From Comamonas testosteroni (GTDB lineage Bacteria > Pseudomonadota > Gammaproteobacteria > Burkholderiales > Burkholderiaceae_C), in assembly GCF_000761245.1 (NCBI RefSeq), contig NZ_AWOR01000068.1:1-64000 (forward strand): DNA of 64,000 nt, given 5' to 3'. The position numbers and the translations under genes are program-made. The notes beneath the pieces were generated by a model, which saw only the letters and a list, made by a program, of their open reading frames with translations, searched no databases and was not told the DNA's origin. Position 1 is the first letter of the stretch; every line of letters begins with the position of its first letter. Of this stretch, positions 1 through 9,212 are shown in pieces.

Positions 1-2
1 CC

Positions 3-113
3 AAGAAGGCTGCAACTGCTGCCAAGGCCGCCGCCCCCAAGAAGGCTGCAACTGCTGCCAAGGCCGCCGCCCCCAAGAAGGCTGCAACTGCTGCCAAGGC
101 CGCTGCTCCTGCA
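3..113 (+). repeat. 36-bp in-frame tandem repeat in the H1-like gene
   Basis: Three almost perfect 36-bp units, each encoding KKAATAAKAAAP, lie head to tail at the window start and continue outside it. The last unit breaks down into shorter AAPKK-like pieces. Units are a multiple of three, so gain or loss changes protein length without a frameshift. Confidence 0.85.
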
Positions 114-260
114 AAGGCTGCACCCAAGAAGGCTGCCCCCAAGAAAGCTGCCGCACCTGCACCTGCACCCGCCGCCGTAACCGAAACCACCGCACCCGTG
201 GCGCAGACCCGCCTGGCACCTCAAGCCGCCTGGCCCTTCCCCACAGGTAACAAGCCCTGA
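3..260 (+). CDS. Histone H1-like Ala/Lys-rich DNA-binding protein (3' part only)
   Basis: The reading frame is open from the window edge to a TGA at 258-260, so the start lies outside. It encodes three tandem copies of the 12-residue unit KKAATAAKAAAP, each from a 36-bp DNA repeat, then degenerate KKAAP units and a non-repetitive tail ending in PFPTGNKP. This composition is that of bacterial H1/HctB-like nucleoid proteins, whose lysine-rich Ala/Pro repeats bind DNA non-specifically. Copy number of such repeats often differs between strains. It converges with the PfkB kinase gene and shares a terminator with it. The family call rests on composition only. Confidence 0.8.
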   Translation, partial: KKAATAAKAAAPKKAATAAKAAAPKKAATAAKAAAPAKAAPKKAAPKKAAAPAPAPAAVTETTAPVAQTRLAPQAAWPFPTGNKP

Positions 261-283
261 TCGGTTCGCTGACCTGCACGCCA

Positions 284-323
284 TAAAAAAGCCCGGCCTC
301 TCTTGCGAGAGCCGGGCTTTTTT
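284..323. terminator. Bidirectional rho-independent terminator
   Basis: A GC-rich stem (AAAGCCCGGC paired with GCCGGGCTTT) is flanked by A6 on the left and T6 on the right. It can therefore end both the plus-strand H1-like gene and the minus-strand kinase gene. Confidence 0.9.
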
Positions 324-364
324 ACATGCGCCGCGATCAGCACCCTCAGGGCACTGACATCGCA

Positions 365-1264
365 TCAGGGCTGGAAGTCCAGCTGATAGTTCTGCGGGCC
401 GCGTTGCGCAATCTTCAGCGCCCCCAAGCGGTTGCCCAGTTCGGCGCAGCGCAGCAGATCCCAGCCACGCTCCAGACCAAACAGGAAAGCACCGCGCCAG
501 GCGTCGCCACAACCCGTGGGGTCGACCACGGCGGCGGGCTTCACCGGCGCCACCAGGGTCTTCTCACCCTGCTGCCAGACTTCGCAGCCCTCGGCACCCA
601 GGGTCACGACCAGACCGCGCACCTTGCGCGAGATCTCGTCAAAGCTCAGGCCCGTGCGCTCGCTGAGCATCTTGCCTTCATAGTCGTTCACTGCCACCCA
701 GTCGGCCTGCTCGATAAAGGCCTTGAGCTCGTCACCATTGAACATGGGCAGGCCCTGACCCGGATCGAACACGAAAGGAATGCCTGCAGCCTTGAACTGG
801 GCGGCGTGGTCGATCATGGCCTGGCGGCCATCGGGAGCAATGATGCCGACCTTGACCTCGGCGGCCATATCGGCCGTGATGCGGTTCTCGTGCGCCTGCA
901 TCATGGCTCCGGGATGGAAGGCCGTGATCTGGTTGTTGTCATGATCGGTCATGATCATGCACTGCGCCGTATGCGTGCTCTGCAGCTGGCCCACATGGCG
1001 GGTTTCGATACCCAGGTCCCTGAAGCGCTGCACATAGTCCGCGCCGTCGCTGCCCACCATGGCCATGGGATGCGCATCGCCACCGAGCAGCCTCAGGCTA
1101 TAGGCAATATTGCCGGCGCAACCACCAAAATCGCGGCGCAGCGTGGGCACCAGAAACGACACATTGAGGATGTGCAGCTGGTCGGGAAGAATCTGGTCGG
1201 CAAAACGACCTTCAAAGGTCATGATGTTGTCGAATGCCAGCGACCCGCAGATCAAAGCGGCCAT
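365..1264 (-). CDS. PfkB-family carbohydrate/nucleoside kinase
   Basis: A 299-residue protein with both PfkB family signatures: GGCAGN at residues 47-52 (sugar site and lid region) and DPTGCGDAWRG at 248-258, in which Asp254 would be the catalytic base and the Gly/Cys/Gly run the anion hole. Family members phosphorylate sugars or nucleosides such as ribose or adenosine with ATP. The substrate cannot be read from sequence, although the overall look is closer to adenosine-kinase-like members than to ribokinase. The ATG at 1264 is preferred over the upstream in-frame one at 1321 because the family N-terminus (ALICGSLAFD) starts there. It follows the DUF3426 gene on the same strand. Confidence 0.88.
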   Translation of the reverse strand: MAALICGSLAFDNIMTFEGRFADQILPDQLHILNVSFLVPTLRRDFGGCAGNIAYSLRLLGGDAHPMAMVGSDGADYVQRFRDLGIETRHVGQLQSTHTAQCMIMTDHDNNQITAFHPGAMMQAHENRITADMAAEVKVGIIAPDGRQAMIDHAAQFKAAGIPFVFDPGQGLPMFNGDELKAFIEQADWVAVNDYEGKMLSERTGLSFDEISRKVRGLVVTLGAEGCEVWQQGEKTLVAPVKPAAVVDPTGCGDAWRGAFLFGLERGWDLLRCAELGNRLGALKIAQRGPQNYQLDFQP

Positions 1265-1374
1265 GATGCGTTCTCTTTCAGAAATGGATGAAGGGGGGCT
1301 TGCACCAACCAGGATGTACAACGGGCATTTCTATTGACGAGACACCTGCCTGATCCGAATTTGCGCAAGCCGTA

Positions 1375-2676
1375 TTAGGGATAAAAAACCAGGGCCCGAT
1401 AACCCGCCACGGCAGCGCCAAGATCCTGCACTTGCACAGGCACGTTGACGCTCCACTCCTGGCGGGCTTGCAGCTGCTGCGGGGCCCCCAGAGGCTTCAG
1501 GTCGATCACTCGGCGCAGCAAAGGCCTGTCCTGTGCATCGGTCAAGGTCAGCTCGGCCATGGGCATGGCCACCGGCACATCGGAGCGATTCTCCAGGGTC
1601 AGGCTCCACTGGTACTGATGGGCATCGGCAAGCTGCTTGAAGCCCGAGCCGCTGATCACCACATCGGCAATCGCGCGGCGGGCCTGCAGCTCGCAGCCTG
1701 CCAGACTGCAGGCCTTGGTCAGCACCGGAGCCAGCGCCGGGTACTGCGCAGCCAGCACATCGCGCTGCTGCCAGGCATGCTGTCCGACGACACCGGCAAC
1801 AGCCGCCAGTGAACCCAGCACCAGCGCCACACGCATGCCTGCCGAGTGCCAGAAGGCCTGGCGTCGGGCCTGGCGCACAAAGCCCGGCTCATCGCCAGCA
1901 AGGGCCGCAGCCTCATCCTGATCCGTATCCGTGACAGCTTGCGCCCGGTCCCTGGCAGGTTGTATATCGCCGATATCGGCGTGCAGCAGCGCCTCTTTCG
2001 AGGCGGCCTCGACCCGGGCCTCATCCTCGAGGTCCTGCGCCGCCTCGGGCGTCAGGGCCTCGCTAGGCGGCGGCGAAGCCAGCAGCTCTGACTCCAGCGC
2101 CGGCTCGGCGGGCGCGGGAACATCACTAGATTCCAGCCCGCCTTCGGACTCCCTCGCATCCGGATGAGTATCTTGCCGGACCGCCGCTGCATCCTCTTCA
2201 GCCAGAGGACGCGCCTGATCGACAAACGACGGCTGTGCATCCGCCATCCCGGGCATGGACCCGGACAGCTCGGGTTCGGAAACCGCATCGGCAGTCTGTG
2301 CTGCCGGTGCGGCTTCTGCGGCCTGAGCAACAGCCGGCGCAGCGTCCACGGAATCCGAACCCGAATCCAGCAAGGCCTCAGCCTTCTGCGCATCGAAGGC
2401 GGAAGCGGGCAGCGCAGAATCTGCGGCATCCTGCTGCGGCCAAGCCGGCGCCCGCTGACCAGCCTGCGCCGGCTGCATTTCCTGCTCGGGCGGCTTCTGC
2501 GACACATCAGCAGCTTCCGGCTGCAGCAGCTCGTCGGGCACGGACTGCAAATCCTGCGAAGCATCAAAGACGCTTTGGCACATCCCGCAGCGCACCCAGC
2601 CCTGCGAGATACGCAGCTGGTCGGCAACCACTTTGAAGCGGGTTCCACAGGAAGGGCAACGGGTGACTTGGCTCAT
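1375..2676 (-). CDS. Zinc-ribbon, DUF3426-domain membrane protein
   Basis: A protein of 433 residues. The N-terminus has a MJ0042-type zinc ribbon with CPSC at residues 7-10 and CGMC at 30-33. A long Ala/Glu/Pro-rich, probably disordered stretch follows to about residue 270, then one transmembrane helix at about 281-299 and a C-terminal DUF3426 domain expected in the periplasm. Function is unknown. The layout suggests a cytoplasmic metal-binding head tethered to the inner membrane. It sits directly downstream of prmA, an association common in beta-proteobacteria. The start at 2676 is chosen because the zinc ribbon begins right after it. Confidence 0.85.
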   Translation of the reverse strand: MSQVTRCPSCGTRFKVVADQLRISQGWVRCGMCQSVFDASQDLQSVPDELLQPEAADVSQKPPEQEMQPAQAGQRAPAWPQQDAADSALPASAFDAQKAEALLDSGSDSVDAAPAVAQAAEAAPAAQTADAVSEPELSGSMPGMADAQPSFVDQARPLAEEDAAAVRQDTHPDARESEGGLESSDVPAPAEPALESELLASPPPSEALTPEAAQDLEDEARVEAASKEALLHADIGDIQPARDRAQAVTDTDQDEAAALAGDEPGFVRQARRQAFWHSAGMRVALVLGSLAAVAGVVGQHAWQQRDVLAAQYPALAPVLTKACSLAGCELQARRAIADVVISGSGFKQLADAHQYQWSLTLENRSDVPVAMPMAELTLTDAQDRPLLRRVIDLKPLGAPQQLQARQEWSVNVPVQVQDLGAAVAGYRALVFYP

Positions 2677-2737
2677 CAAGATGTCATTGTAGGCAGCAAC
2701 CACCCACACACCTGCTGGCGGCGGGTCTGTCTCGCAA

Positions 2738-3628
2738 TCAGGCCGCGCGCCGGGCGGTCATGAGAATCCAGCCGTCCTCGCTATCGGCCACCTCAAGCCT
2801 GAGGTAAGGCGCATAAGCCTCTTTCAGCTCATCGGCCTGGCGCTCCAGAATGCCGGCCAGCACCAGATTGCCACCGGCCTGCACACGGCCGCACAGCAGC
2901 GGAGCCAGCACCTTGAGCGGCGTGGCCAGGATATTGGCCAGCACGGTCTGGTACTCGCCGTCAGCCGCATCGGGCAGACCGGCCTTGATCTCCACATGGT
3001 TGGCGCTGCTGTTGTAGTTGGTCGACTCCACGGCGGCGGGATCGATGTCCACCGCATCCACATCGGTCGCGCCGAACTTGGCTGCACCAATGGCCAGGAT
3101 GCCCGAGCCGCAGCCGTAGTCCAGCGTGCGTCCCAGAGTCGCCTGGGGCTGGCGCGCTATCCAGCGCAGGCACATGCGGGTGGTGGGATGGGTGCCGGTA
3201 CCGAAAGCCAGACCGGGGTCCAGGCGAATGCTGACCTTGGCCTGCTCGGGCAATTCATGCCAAGTGGGCACGATCCAGAACTCGGGCGTGATGTCCACAG
3301 GCTCGAACTGCGACTGCGTCAGACGCACCCAGTCTTGCTCGGGCACGGGCTTGACGGCCAGAATCTTGCAGCCTTCGAAGAAGTCCTGCAGCTGCAGCAA
3401 CTCGCGCGCCTCGGTGGCCGCAGCCTCGCTGGGGTAGAGAGCGATCACGCGGCTACGGTTCCAGCCTTCCTTGGGTGCGGGCATGCCAGGCTCGCCGAAC
3501 AGCGCCTGCTCGGCTTCGGTCTGCGCATCGGCATCTTCGACGGACACGCTCAATGCATCAAGGGCATCCAGCGCATCGCTAATGGTTTCGACCCGGTCTT
3601 CGGGGCACAGCAGGCTCAGCTCAAACAT
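2738..3628 (-). CDS. prmA: Ribosomal protein L11 methyltransferase
   Basis: PrmA trimethylates ribosomal protein L11 using S-adenosylmethionine. The protein has 296 residues, close to the 293 of E. coli PrmA. It contains DPGLAFGTGTHPTT at 137-150, typical of this family, and the SAM-binding motif I LDYGCGSGILA at about 169-179. The N-terminal third is the L11-binding domain. The ATG at 3628 has AAAGGA about 6 bases upstream; the earlier ATG at 3634 would lie directly on that site, so the later start is preferred. It lies downstream of accC with about 140 bp between them. Confidence 0.95.
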   Translation of the reverse strand: MFELSLLCPEDRVETISDALDALDALSVSVEDADAQTEAEQALFGEPGMPAPKEGWNRSRVIALYPSEAAATEARELLQLQDFFEGCKILAVKPVPEQDWVRLTQSQFEPVDITPEFWIVPTWHELPEQAKVSIRLDPGLAFGTGTHPTTRMCLRWIARQPQATLGRTLDYGCGSGILAIGAAKFGATDVDAVDIDPAAVESTNYNSSANHVEIKAGLPDAADGEYQTVLANILATPLKVLAPLLCGRVQAGGNLVLAGILERQADELKEAYAPYLRLEVADSEDGWILMTARRAA

Positions 3629-3772
3629 GGCCATCCTTTCTAGCAACCGCGTCACTCGTGTCAGGCCGGAGCCGACAGAGACAGCGCAAGTTGTACTTTC
3701 CTGAAAAACGAAAATGCTGGCCTCCGTTGCCAGAGGCCAGCATGGGAACTCAGAGCTGCAAGGCTCCTGATC

Positions 3773-5131
3773 TCATCGCTTGCTGGGCGTGCGATGCGTC
3801 AGCCACTCTTCCAGATAGTGGATGTTGGTGCCGCCTTCCATGAACTTGGAGTCGACCATCAGATCCTGGTGCAGCGGAATATTGGTTTTGATGCCTTCCA
3901 CCACGGTCTCCAGCAAGGCCGTGCGCATGCGGGCCATGGCCTGCTCGCGGGTATCGCCATAGGTAATGATCTTGCCGATCATGGAGTCGTAGTTGGGCGG
4001 CACGAAGTAATTGTTGTACACATGGGTGTCAACACGTACGCCAGGGCCGCCGGGAGCATGCCACATGGAGATGCGGCCTGGCGAAGGGATGAACTTGTAC
4101 GGATCTTCGGCGTTCACACGGCACTCGATGGCGTGCCCCTTGAACTCGATCTGGCGCTGGGTGAAAGGCAGCTTCTCGCCGGCAGCGATCATGATCTGGG
4201 TGCGCACGATGTCGATGCCCGTGATCAGCTCGGTGATGGGGTGCTCCACCTGCACGCGGGTGTTCATCTCGATGAAGTAGAACTCGCCGTTCTCGTACAG
4301 GAACTCGAAGGTACCCGCACCGCGATAGCCGATCTTCTTGCAGGCCGCAGCACAGCGCTCGCCGATCTTCTCGATCAGACGACGGGGAATGCCGGGAGCC
4401 GGTGCTTCTTCGATCACCTTCTGGTGGCGACGCTGCATGGAGCAGTCGCGCTCGCCCAGATACACGGCACTCTTGTGCGTATCGGCCAGCACCTGGATCT
4501 CCACGTGACGTGGGTTCTGCAGGTACTTTTCCATGTAGACGGCAGGATTGCCGAAAGCAGCGCCGGCTTCGGCCTTGGTCATCTGCACGGCATTGATCAG
4601 CGCAGCTTCGGTGTGCACCACACGCATGCCGCGACCGCCGCCACCGCCCGAGGCCTTGATGATCACGGGGTAGCCAATGGTCTTTGCAATGCGCTTGATG
4701 AGTGCGGGATCATCGGGCAGTTCGCCGTCCGAGCCGGGCACGCAAGGCACACCGGCCTTGATCATGGCTTGCTTGGCCGAAACCTTGTCACCCATGGTGC
4801 GGATGTTCTCGGGAGTCGGGCCGATAAAGGTGAAGCCGCTCTTCTCCACTCGCTCGGCAAAGTCGGCGTTCTCTGACAGGAAGCCGTAACCGGGGTGGAT
4901 GGCTTCTGCATCGGTCACCTCGGCAGCCGAGATGATGGCCGGCATGTTGAGGTAGGACAGCGGAGAAGGAGCCGGGCCGATACACACGGCCTCATCGGCC
5001 AGCTTGACGTACTTGGCATCACGATCGGCTTCGGAATACACCATCACCGCCTTGATACCCAGCTCACGGCAAGCGCGCTGGATGCGCAGGGCGATCTCGC
5101 CCCGATTGGCAACCAAAATTTTCTTAAACAT
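3773..5131 (-). CDS. accC: Biotin carboxylase subunit of acetyl-CoA carboxylase
   Basis: AccC carboxylates the biotin on AccB with bicarbonate and ATP, the first half-reaction of fatty-acid synthesis. The 452-residue protein begins [14 protein letters not shown], the family start. It has the glycine-rich ATP-lid loop GGGGGRGM near 164-171 and the active-site stretch [11 protein letters not shown] near residue 290. Length matches E. coli AccC (449). An in-frame upstream ATG at 5167 adds only unconserved residues. It lies 124 bp downstream of accB and probably forms the accB-accC operon. Confidence 0.97.
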   Translation of the reverse strand: MFKKILVANRGEIALRIQRACRELGIKAVMVYSEADRDAKYVKLADEAVCIGPAPSPLSYLNMPAIISAAEVTDAEAIHPGYGFLSENADFAERVEKSGFTFIGPTPENIRTMGDKVSAKQAMIKAGVPCVPGSDGELPDDPALIKRIAKTIGYPVIIKASGGGGGRGMRVVHTEAALINAVQMTKAEAGAAFGNPAVYMEKYLQNPRHVEIQVLADTHKSAVYLGERDCSMQRRHQKVIEEAPAPGIPRRLIEKIGERCAAACKKIGYRGAGTFEFLYENGEFYFIEMNTRVQVEHPITELITGIDIVRTQIMIAAGEKLPFTQRQIEFKGHAIECRVNAEDPYKFIPSPGRISMWHAPGGPGVRVDTHVYNNYFVPPNYDSMIGKIITYGDTREQAMARMRTALLETVVEGIKTNIPLHQDLMVDSKFMEGGTNIHYLEEWLTHRTPSKR

Positions 5132-5255
5132 GAAGTTCCTCGCAGCTTGGTGCCTGTGCCGCAGCACAGACCACTGCCAATGACTCAGTCGCGCAGCCAG
5201 TGGCTAGCGCACCTCGGCGCTGCAATGCGAACTGCATGCAACGCCTCATGATCTA

Positions 5256-5711
5256 TCACTCGATCACGAACAGAGGCTGGCCGTATTCCACAGCCTGGCC
5301 GTTTTCACCCAGAACGCGAACAATGGTGCCGGTCTTGTCGGCTTCGATCTCGTTGAGGATCTTCATGGCTTCGACGATGCAGATGGTTTCGCCTTCCTTG
5401 ACCTGGCTGCCCACATCCACAAAGGGCTTGGCGCCAGGGCTGGAGGCACGGTAGAAGGTACCGACCATGGGCGACTTGACCACATGGCCTTCTGCAACAG
5501 CCGGGGCGGCCACCGGTGTGGCGGCTGCGGGAGCGGCAGCCACGGGGGCGGCCATCATCGGTGCAGCTTGCACGGGGGCTGCGACGTATTGGTGGACCAC
5601 ACCTTCGCTCTTGACGATACGGACCTTGCCCTCTGCTTCGGTGATCTCCAGTTCCGACACATTCGATTCGGACACCAGATCAATAAGGGTCTTGAGTTTT
5701 CGCAAATCCAT
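5256..5711 (-). CDS. accB: Biotin carboxyl carrier protein of acetyl-CoA carboxylase
   Basis: A 151-residue carrier. The biotinyl domain in the last 75 residues contains [12 protein letters not shown]; Lys117 of that motif is the biotin site. The usual second Met after the Lys is Ile here, a tolerated change. An Ala/Pro linker (about 43-73) joins it to the N-terminal helical region. It is the first gene of accBC, with a sigma70-like promoter just upstream. Confidence 0.97.
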   Translation of the reverse strand: MDLRKLKTLIDLVSESNVSELEITEAEGKVRIVKSEGVVHQYVAAPVQAAPMMAAPVAAAPAAATPVAAPAVAEGHVVKSPMVGTFYRASSPGAKPFVDVGSQVKEGETICIVEAMKILNEIEADKTGTIVRVLGENGQAVEYGQPLFVIE

Positions 5712-5729
5712 GGGAGCTCCAGCGACGTA

Positions 5730-5758
5730 ATTCTAAACAGGGCGCGAATTTACCTCAA
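5730..5758 (-). promoter_or_regulatory. Candidate sigma70 promoter of accBC
   Basis: On the minus strand TTGAGG (5758-5753) and TAGAAT (5735-5730) are separated by exactly 17 bp. Each is close to consensus. The predicted start of transcription is about 12 bases before the accB ATG, so the leader would be short. It is supported only by match and position. Confidence 0.5.
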
Positions 5759-5858
5759 ATTCGGCCTTCTGCGTGCATTGGCAGATATTTTTCACTAACG
5801 TCGCCATGGAATTTAGTTACCTACACTTTTCTGACGACAAGAGCAATGTTCGTTCGCT

Positions 5859-6410
5859 CTATTTGCTCCAATCTGTCAGATCTTCGCGGGAAAGCTCGCC
5901 TATTTTACGTTGTCGCACTTGTCCCTTGGCATCAAAAAGAACCGTGAATGGCAGGCCACCCTGCAAGTTGCCCAGGCTACGGCTCAGCCCCAATCCCCCT
6001 TGCATGGCGATGGCTACCGGAAATTGCACGGGTTGGCGCTGCAAAAAACGCAGCACCGCTTCGGATTTGTCGACCGCCAGCCCCACGACCTGAATGCCTT
6101 TTGCACCTTGCTGCGCCGCAAATTCGCTGAGCATGGGCAGCTCCTTGACACAGGGCGGGCACCAGGTGGCCCAGAAGTTCACCAGCAGAGGACGGCCCTG
6201 TAAACCAGCCATGGCAAAAGGCTTGCCATCGGGCGTTTCAAAGGTCTGGCTCCACAGCTGCACCTCGGCGCCAGGGCCCATGGCCTGCGGCTGGCTGCGC
6301 CACCAGGCCACGCCGGCTCCAGCCCCGGCCGCCACTGCGGCCACCGCGCCGGTCAGCCACAGACGGCGCGCGCCATTGGTCGACTTGTTCTCAGGGGTGT
6401 TTTCACTCAT
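5859..6410 (-). CDS. TlpA-type thioredoxin-like protein, membrane anchored
   Basis: A 183-residue protein with an uncleaved N-terminal membrane anchor (about residues 15-37) and a periplasmic thioredoxin fold. The active site WATWCPPC has its two cysteines at 84 and 87, the pattern of TlpA/ResA/CcmG reductases. These keep periplasmic thiols reduced, often for cytochrome maturation or copper-site assembly; no partner is present here. It starts 8 bp inside the end of the gene upstream, which implies translational coupling. The ATG at 6410 is chosen because the longer frame adds only residues encoded by that neighbour. Confidence 0.88.
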   Translation of the reverse strand: MSENTPENKSTNGARRLWLTGAVAAVAAGAGAGVAWWRSQPQAMGPGAEVQLWSQTFETPDGKPFAMAGLQGRPLLVNFWATWCPPCVKELPMLSEFAAQQGAKGIQVVGLAVDKSEAVLRFLQRQPVQFPVAIAMQGGLGLSRSLGNLQGGLPFTVLFDAKGQVRQRKIGELSREDLTDWSK

Positions 6411-7005
6411 CGCGGCTCTCCTGCAGCAGCTTGCGCAAGGCCTTGGCATCGCCACGCGGGCTTTGGCCACGGCTGTCGGGCTTCATGGCGCCGCGCATAT
6501 CGTCATGGTCGTAGACCAGCAGGTGCACGCCCACGGTTTCGTTGATCGGCTTGCACAGCGCGTGAACCGAAAGCGCCTCGACCGGCTTGCCCTGAAAGCC
6601 GGTGACCGTGCTCGGCTCGTACTGCACATGATTGTTGATGAGCGCTATTTCGGCCGATTTGGGATCATCGCAGAACAGCTGCAGATAGATGTCCGACAGC
6701 CTCGTGGCCGTGCCGCGCCAGACGGCCCCGGCCAGATGCGGGCGGAACTCCTGCAGCCTGTCCATCCAGACCAGGGCCAGCTCGCGCAGCGCCTGAAGCT
6801 CCTGCGGCTGGGTGTCACCGCAGAACAACTCTATATATTCGCGCACTGCTTCTTCAAGTTGGTCGTTATCAGGCAGCGCCGTGCGGCCGGGCAGACCGAG
6901 CTGACGCACGGCCCGTTGCTTGGCCGGGCCCCATTCGAGGCCTTCCTCCACCACCAGGCGGGCCGCTGTCTGAGCGATTTCAGCAGTCACGTTATCCAAA
7001 CTCAT
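6403..7005 (-). CDS. Conserved protein of unknown function, coupled to the TlpA gene
   Basis: A 200-residue soluble protein without signal peptide or membrane helix. I do not recognise a defined catalytic motif. The central part (RGTATRLSDIYLQLFCDDP, about residues 100-118) followed by a beta-rich C-terminal half with HALCKP and LLVYDHDD looks conserved and may form an alpha/beta domain. The N-terminal third is helical and acidic. The gene overlaps the TlpA gene by 8 bp and is divergent from mpl. It has normal codon use and is clearly a real gene. I cannot assign a function. Confidence 0.7.
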   Translation of the reverse strand: MSLDNVTAEIAQTAARLVVEEGLEWGPAKQRAVRQLGLPGRTALPDNDQLEEAVREYIELFCGDTQPQELQALRELALVWMDRLQEFRPHLAGAVWRGTATRLSDIYLQLFCDDPKSAEIALINNHVQYEPSTVTGFQGKPVEALSVHALCKPINETVGVHLLVYDHDDMRGAMKPDSRGQSPRGDAKALRKLLQESRDE

Positions 7006-7097
7006 AGCGCCATTTCATCACGCCTGCCGCAGCAGGCGCAGCAGGTCATGCACGCATTGTGACCGAGATGAATGACCGCACTTTGACCTGACCCGTG

Positions 7098-7212
7098 CAG
7101 GCCAATGTTTTGGTAGCTGCTAGCGCCCCTCCTATATGGAACTGAAAGTAAAAACACATTTAGATCTATATAGATCATGCGCAATAAGCTATCAATTTGA
7201 TAAGAAAGGTTA
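7098..7212. repeat. AT-rich intergenic element with palindromes upstream of mpl
   Basis: This stretch is much richer in A and T than its surroundings. It holds TAGCTGCTAGCGC, the perfect 14-bp palindrome GATCTATATAGATC (7163-7176), and TATCAATTTGATA (7190-7202), a 6+1+6 inverted repeat. It lies between the divergent unknown gene and mpl, so it may contain their promoters. The GCTATCAA core recurs elsewhere in this window. Confidence 0.5.
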
Positions 7213-7278
7213 CCGCCAGCGCCCAGGCGCTCCGTGACTCGAATTAAGGTCACACAGGCAAACGTAGAATCCCCGGCC

Positions 7279-8697
7279 ATGCACATACATATTCTGGGCA
7301 TTTGCGGCACCTTCATGGGGGGCCTGGCCGCCTTGGCACGAGAAGCCGGTCACAAGGTGACGGGCTGCGATTCCGGCGTTTACCCGCCAATGAGCGATCA
7401 GCTGCGCCAGCTGGGCATCGAGCTGATCGAGGGCTATGGCGCCGACCAGATTGCGCTCAAGCCCGATATGTATGTGATCGGCAACGTCGTCAGCCGCAAA
7501 CGCCTGCCCGACGGATCGCCCAAATTCCCGCTGATGGAAGCGATTCTGGACACCGGCGCCGCCTATACCAGCGGCCCGCAATGGCTGGCCGAGCATGTGC
7601 TGCGCGGTCGCCATGTGCTGGCCGTGGCCGGCACCCACGGCAAGACCACCACCACATCCATGCTGACCTGGGTGCTGGAGTGCGCGGGTCTGCAGCCCGG
7701 TTTCCTGGTCGGCGGCGTGCCGCTGGACTTTGGCGTCTCCGCCCGCCTCGGTGCGGCCCAGCGCCCCGTCGCGGGCCCTGGCCCCGTCGGTGAAGAACCC
7801 GTATTTGTGATCGAGGCCGATGAGTACGACACGGCCTTCTTCGACAAGCGCAGCAAGTTTGTGCACTACCGCCCCCGCACGGCCGTGCTCAACAACCTGG
7901 AATTCGATCATGCCGACATCTTTGACGATCTGGCTGCCATCGAGCGCCAGTTCCACCACCTGATACGCACCGTGCCGTCGAGCGGCCGTGTGGTGAGCAA
8001 CGGCCTGGAAGAGAGCCTGACCCGCGTGCTGACCCAGGGCTGCTGGAGCGAAGTGCGCAGCTTCGGCTCGGCCGTCAGCGATTTCAGCGCCGATGGCGAT
8101 CCCAGCGACTTTGCCGTGCTGCAGCGCGGCAAAAAGGTGGCGCAACTGCGCTGGAGCCTGACCGGCGTGCACAACCAGCTCAATGCACTGGCCGCCATCG
8201 CTGCCGCCGACCATCTGGGCGTTAGTGCCGAGGTGGCTTGCGAAGCCCTGTCGCGCTTTCAGAACGTCAAGCGTCGCATGGAGCTGCGCGGCACGGTCAA
8301 CGGCATCGAGGTCTATGACGACTTCGCCCACCACCCCACAGCCATCCGCACCACCCTGGACGGCCTGCGCCGCAAGCTGGGTGCGCAGGCCCGCATCCTG
8401 GCCGTGTTCGAGCCGCGCAGCAACACCATGAAGCTGGGCACCATGAAGAGCCAGCTGCCCTGGTCGCTGGAAAGCGCCGATCTGGTCTTCTGCCACACCG
8501 CGGGTCTGGACTGGGATGCCGCCGAAGCACTGGAATCCATGGGCGTGGGAGCGGGCCAGCGCGCTCAGGTCGCCGGAGATATCGAGACCCTGATAGCGCA
8601 AATCACCGCCGTCGTCCGACCCGGTGACCATATCGTCTGCATGAGCAACGGCGGCTTTGGCGGGATCCACGCCAAGCTGCTGCAAGCGCTGAAATAA
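7279..8697 (+). CDS. mpl: UDP-N-acetylmuramate:L-Ala-gamma-D-Glu-meso-DAP ligase
   Basis: Mpl re-attaches the recycled tripeptide L-Ala-D-Glu-meso-DAP to UDP-MurNAc, saving new synthesis of the stem peptide. The protein has 472 residues (E. coli Mpl 457). It opens MHIHILGICGTFMGG, a Mpl hallmark that differs from MurC, and has the Mur-ligase P-loop AGTHGKTTT at 117-125. It is separate from the dcw cluster, where the paralogue murC lies. The ATG at 7279 fits the family start; the upstream start at 7234 adds unconserved residues. A terminator follows the stop. Confidence 0.95.
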   Translation: MHIHILGICGTFMGGLAALAREAGHKVTGCDSGVYPPMSDQLRQLGIELIEGYGADQIALKPDMYVIGNVVSRKRLPDGSPKFPLMEAILDTGAAYTSGPQWLAEHVLRGRHVLAVAGTHGKTTTTSMLTWVLECAGLQPGFLVGGVPLDFGVSARLGAAQRPVAGPGPVGEEPVFVIEADEYDTAFFDKRSKFVHYRPRTAVLNNLEFDHADIFDDLAAIERQFHHLIRTVPSSGRVVSNGLEESLTRVLTQGCWSEVRSFGSAVSDFSADGDPSDFAVLQRGKKVAQLRWSLTGVHNQLNALAAIAAADHLGVSAEVACEALSRFQNVKRRMELRGTVNGIEVYDDFAHHPTAIRTTLDGLRRKLGAQARILAVFEPRSNTMKLGTMKSQLPWSLESADLVFCHTAGLDWDAAEALESMGVGAGQRAQVAGDIETLIAQITAVVRPGDHIVCMSNGGFGGIHAKLLQALK

Positions 8698-8712
8698 GTC
8701 CCGAACAAAAGC

Positions 8713-8737
8713 AAATGCCCGCCAAATGCGGGCATTT
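8713..8737 (+). terminator. Rho-independent terminator of mpl
   Basis: AAATGCCCGC and GCGGGCATTT form a 10-bp stem with a 5-base loop, ending in TTTT. It starts 16 bases after the mpl stop. Confidence 0.8.
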
Positions 8738-8775
8738 TCATCAGCGATCTTAAAACTGGCTTGCCTCGACACAGG

Positions 8776-8859
8776 GACAGCAAGCAAGAGCGGTCTCGCA
8801 GCGAAGCTGTCGCCCCCTCCGCGAAGCAGAGAGGGGGAAGCCGCAAAGCGGCTCAGGGA
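8776..8859 (-). repeat. Two-hairpin 3' element (copy a)
   Basis: Read on the minus strand it starts 2 bases after the stop of the small gene at 8862-9179. It has CTGAGCCGC-TTTG-CGGC, then a CCCCCTC/GAGGGGG hairpin, then GCGACAGC and CTTGCTTGCTG. The same order occurs after five other genes in the window. Confidence 0.7.
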
Positions 8860-8861
8860 TG

Positions 8862-9179
8862 TCAATAACTAATCGACATTGCCGGCACATCCACCCGGAT
8901 CAAGGGCTTGGACAGCACAGCATGCGCTGCCTGGGCATAGCTGTTGCGCCAGTCTTCGTTGTCAAACAGCTCGGGGCGATTGCGCGCCTCACGCGCCACC
9001 ACCACCAGCTTGTCAGCCAGCAGCACCTTGCCGGTGGCCCGCAAAGGCTCGCATTCGAGCGAGACGAACTGCTGATCCAGCCAGCGCCGACCTTCGTCCG
9101 AACTGATAGGGGACAGCGACTGGATATCGACCCGGTATTCACGGTCGACATCCAAAACCACGATTACTTCACTACGCAT
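8862..9179 (-). CDS. Small conserved hypothetical protein
   Basis: A 105-residue soluble protein, MRSEVIVVLD to PAMSISY, without signal or membrane segment. The N-terminal 60 residues look beta-rich and the rest helical (REARNRPELFDNEDWRNSYA). I recognise no family. The start at 9179 is well supported: AGAGGAGA lies 5-6 bases upstream. It is transcribed alone, convergent with mpl, and ends in a copy of the recurrent 3' element. Confidence 0.65.
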   Translation of the reverse strand: MRSEVIVVLDVDREYRVDIQSLSPISSDEGRRWLDQQFVSLECEPLRATGKVLLADKLVVVAREARNRPELFDNEDWRNSYAQAAHAVLSKPLIRVDVPAMSISY

Positions 9180-9212
9180 AAATCTCCTCTGACCTGGTGA
9201 CTCTTGCACCAT

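Noticed and set aside
7210-8865. 551-codon minus-strand frame opposite mpl
   Set aside because: Composition is Gln/His/Ala-rich without any domain; mpl is certain on the plus strand.
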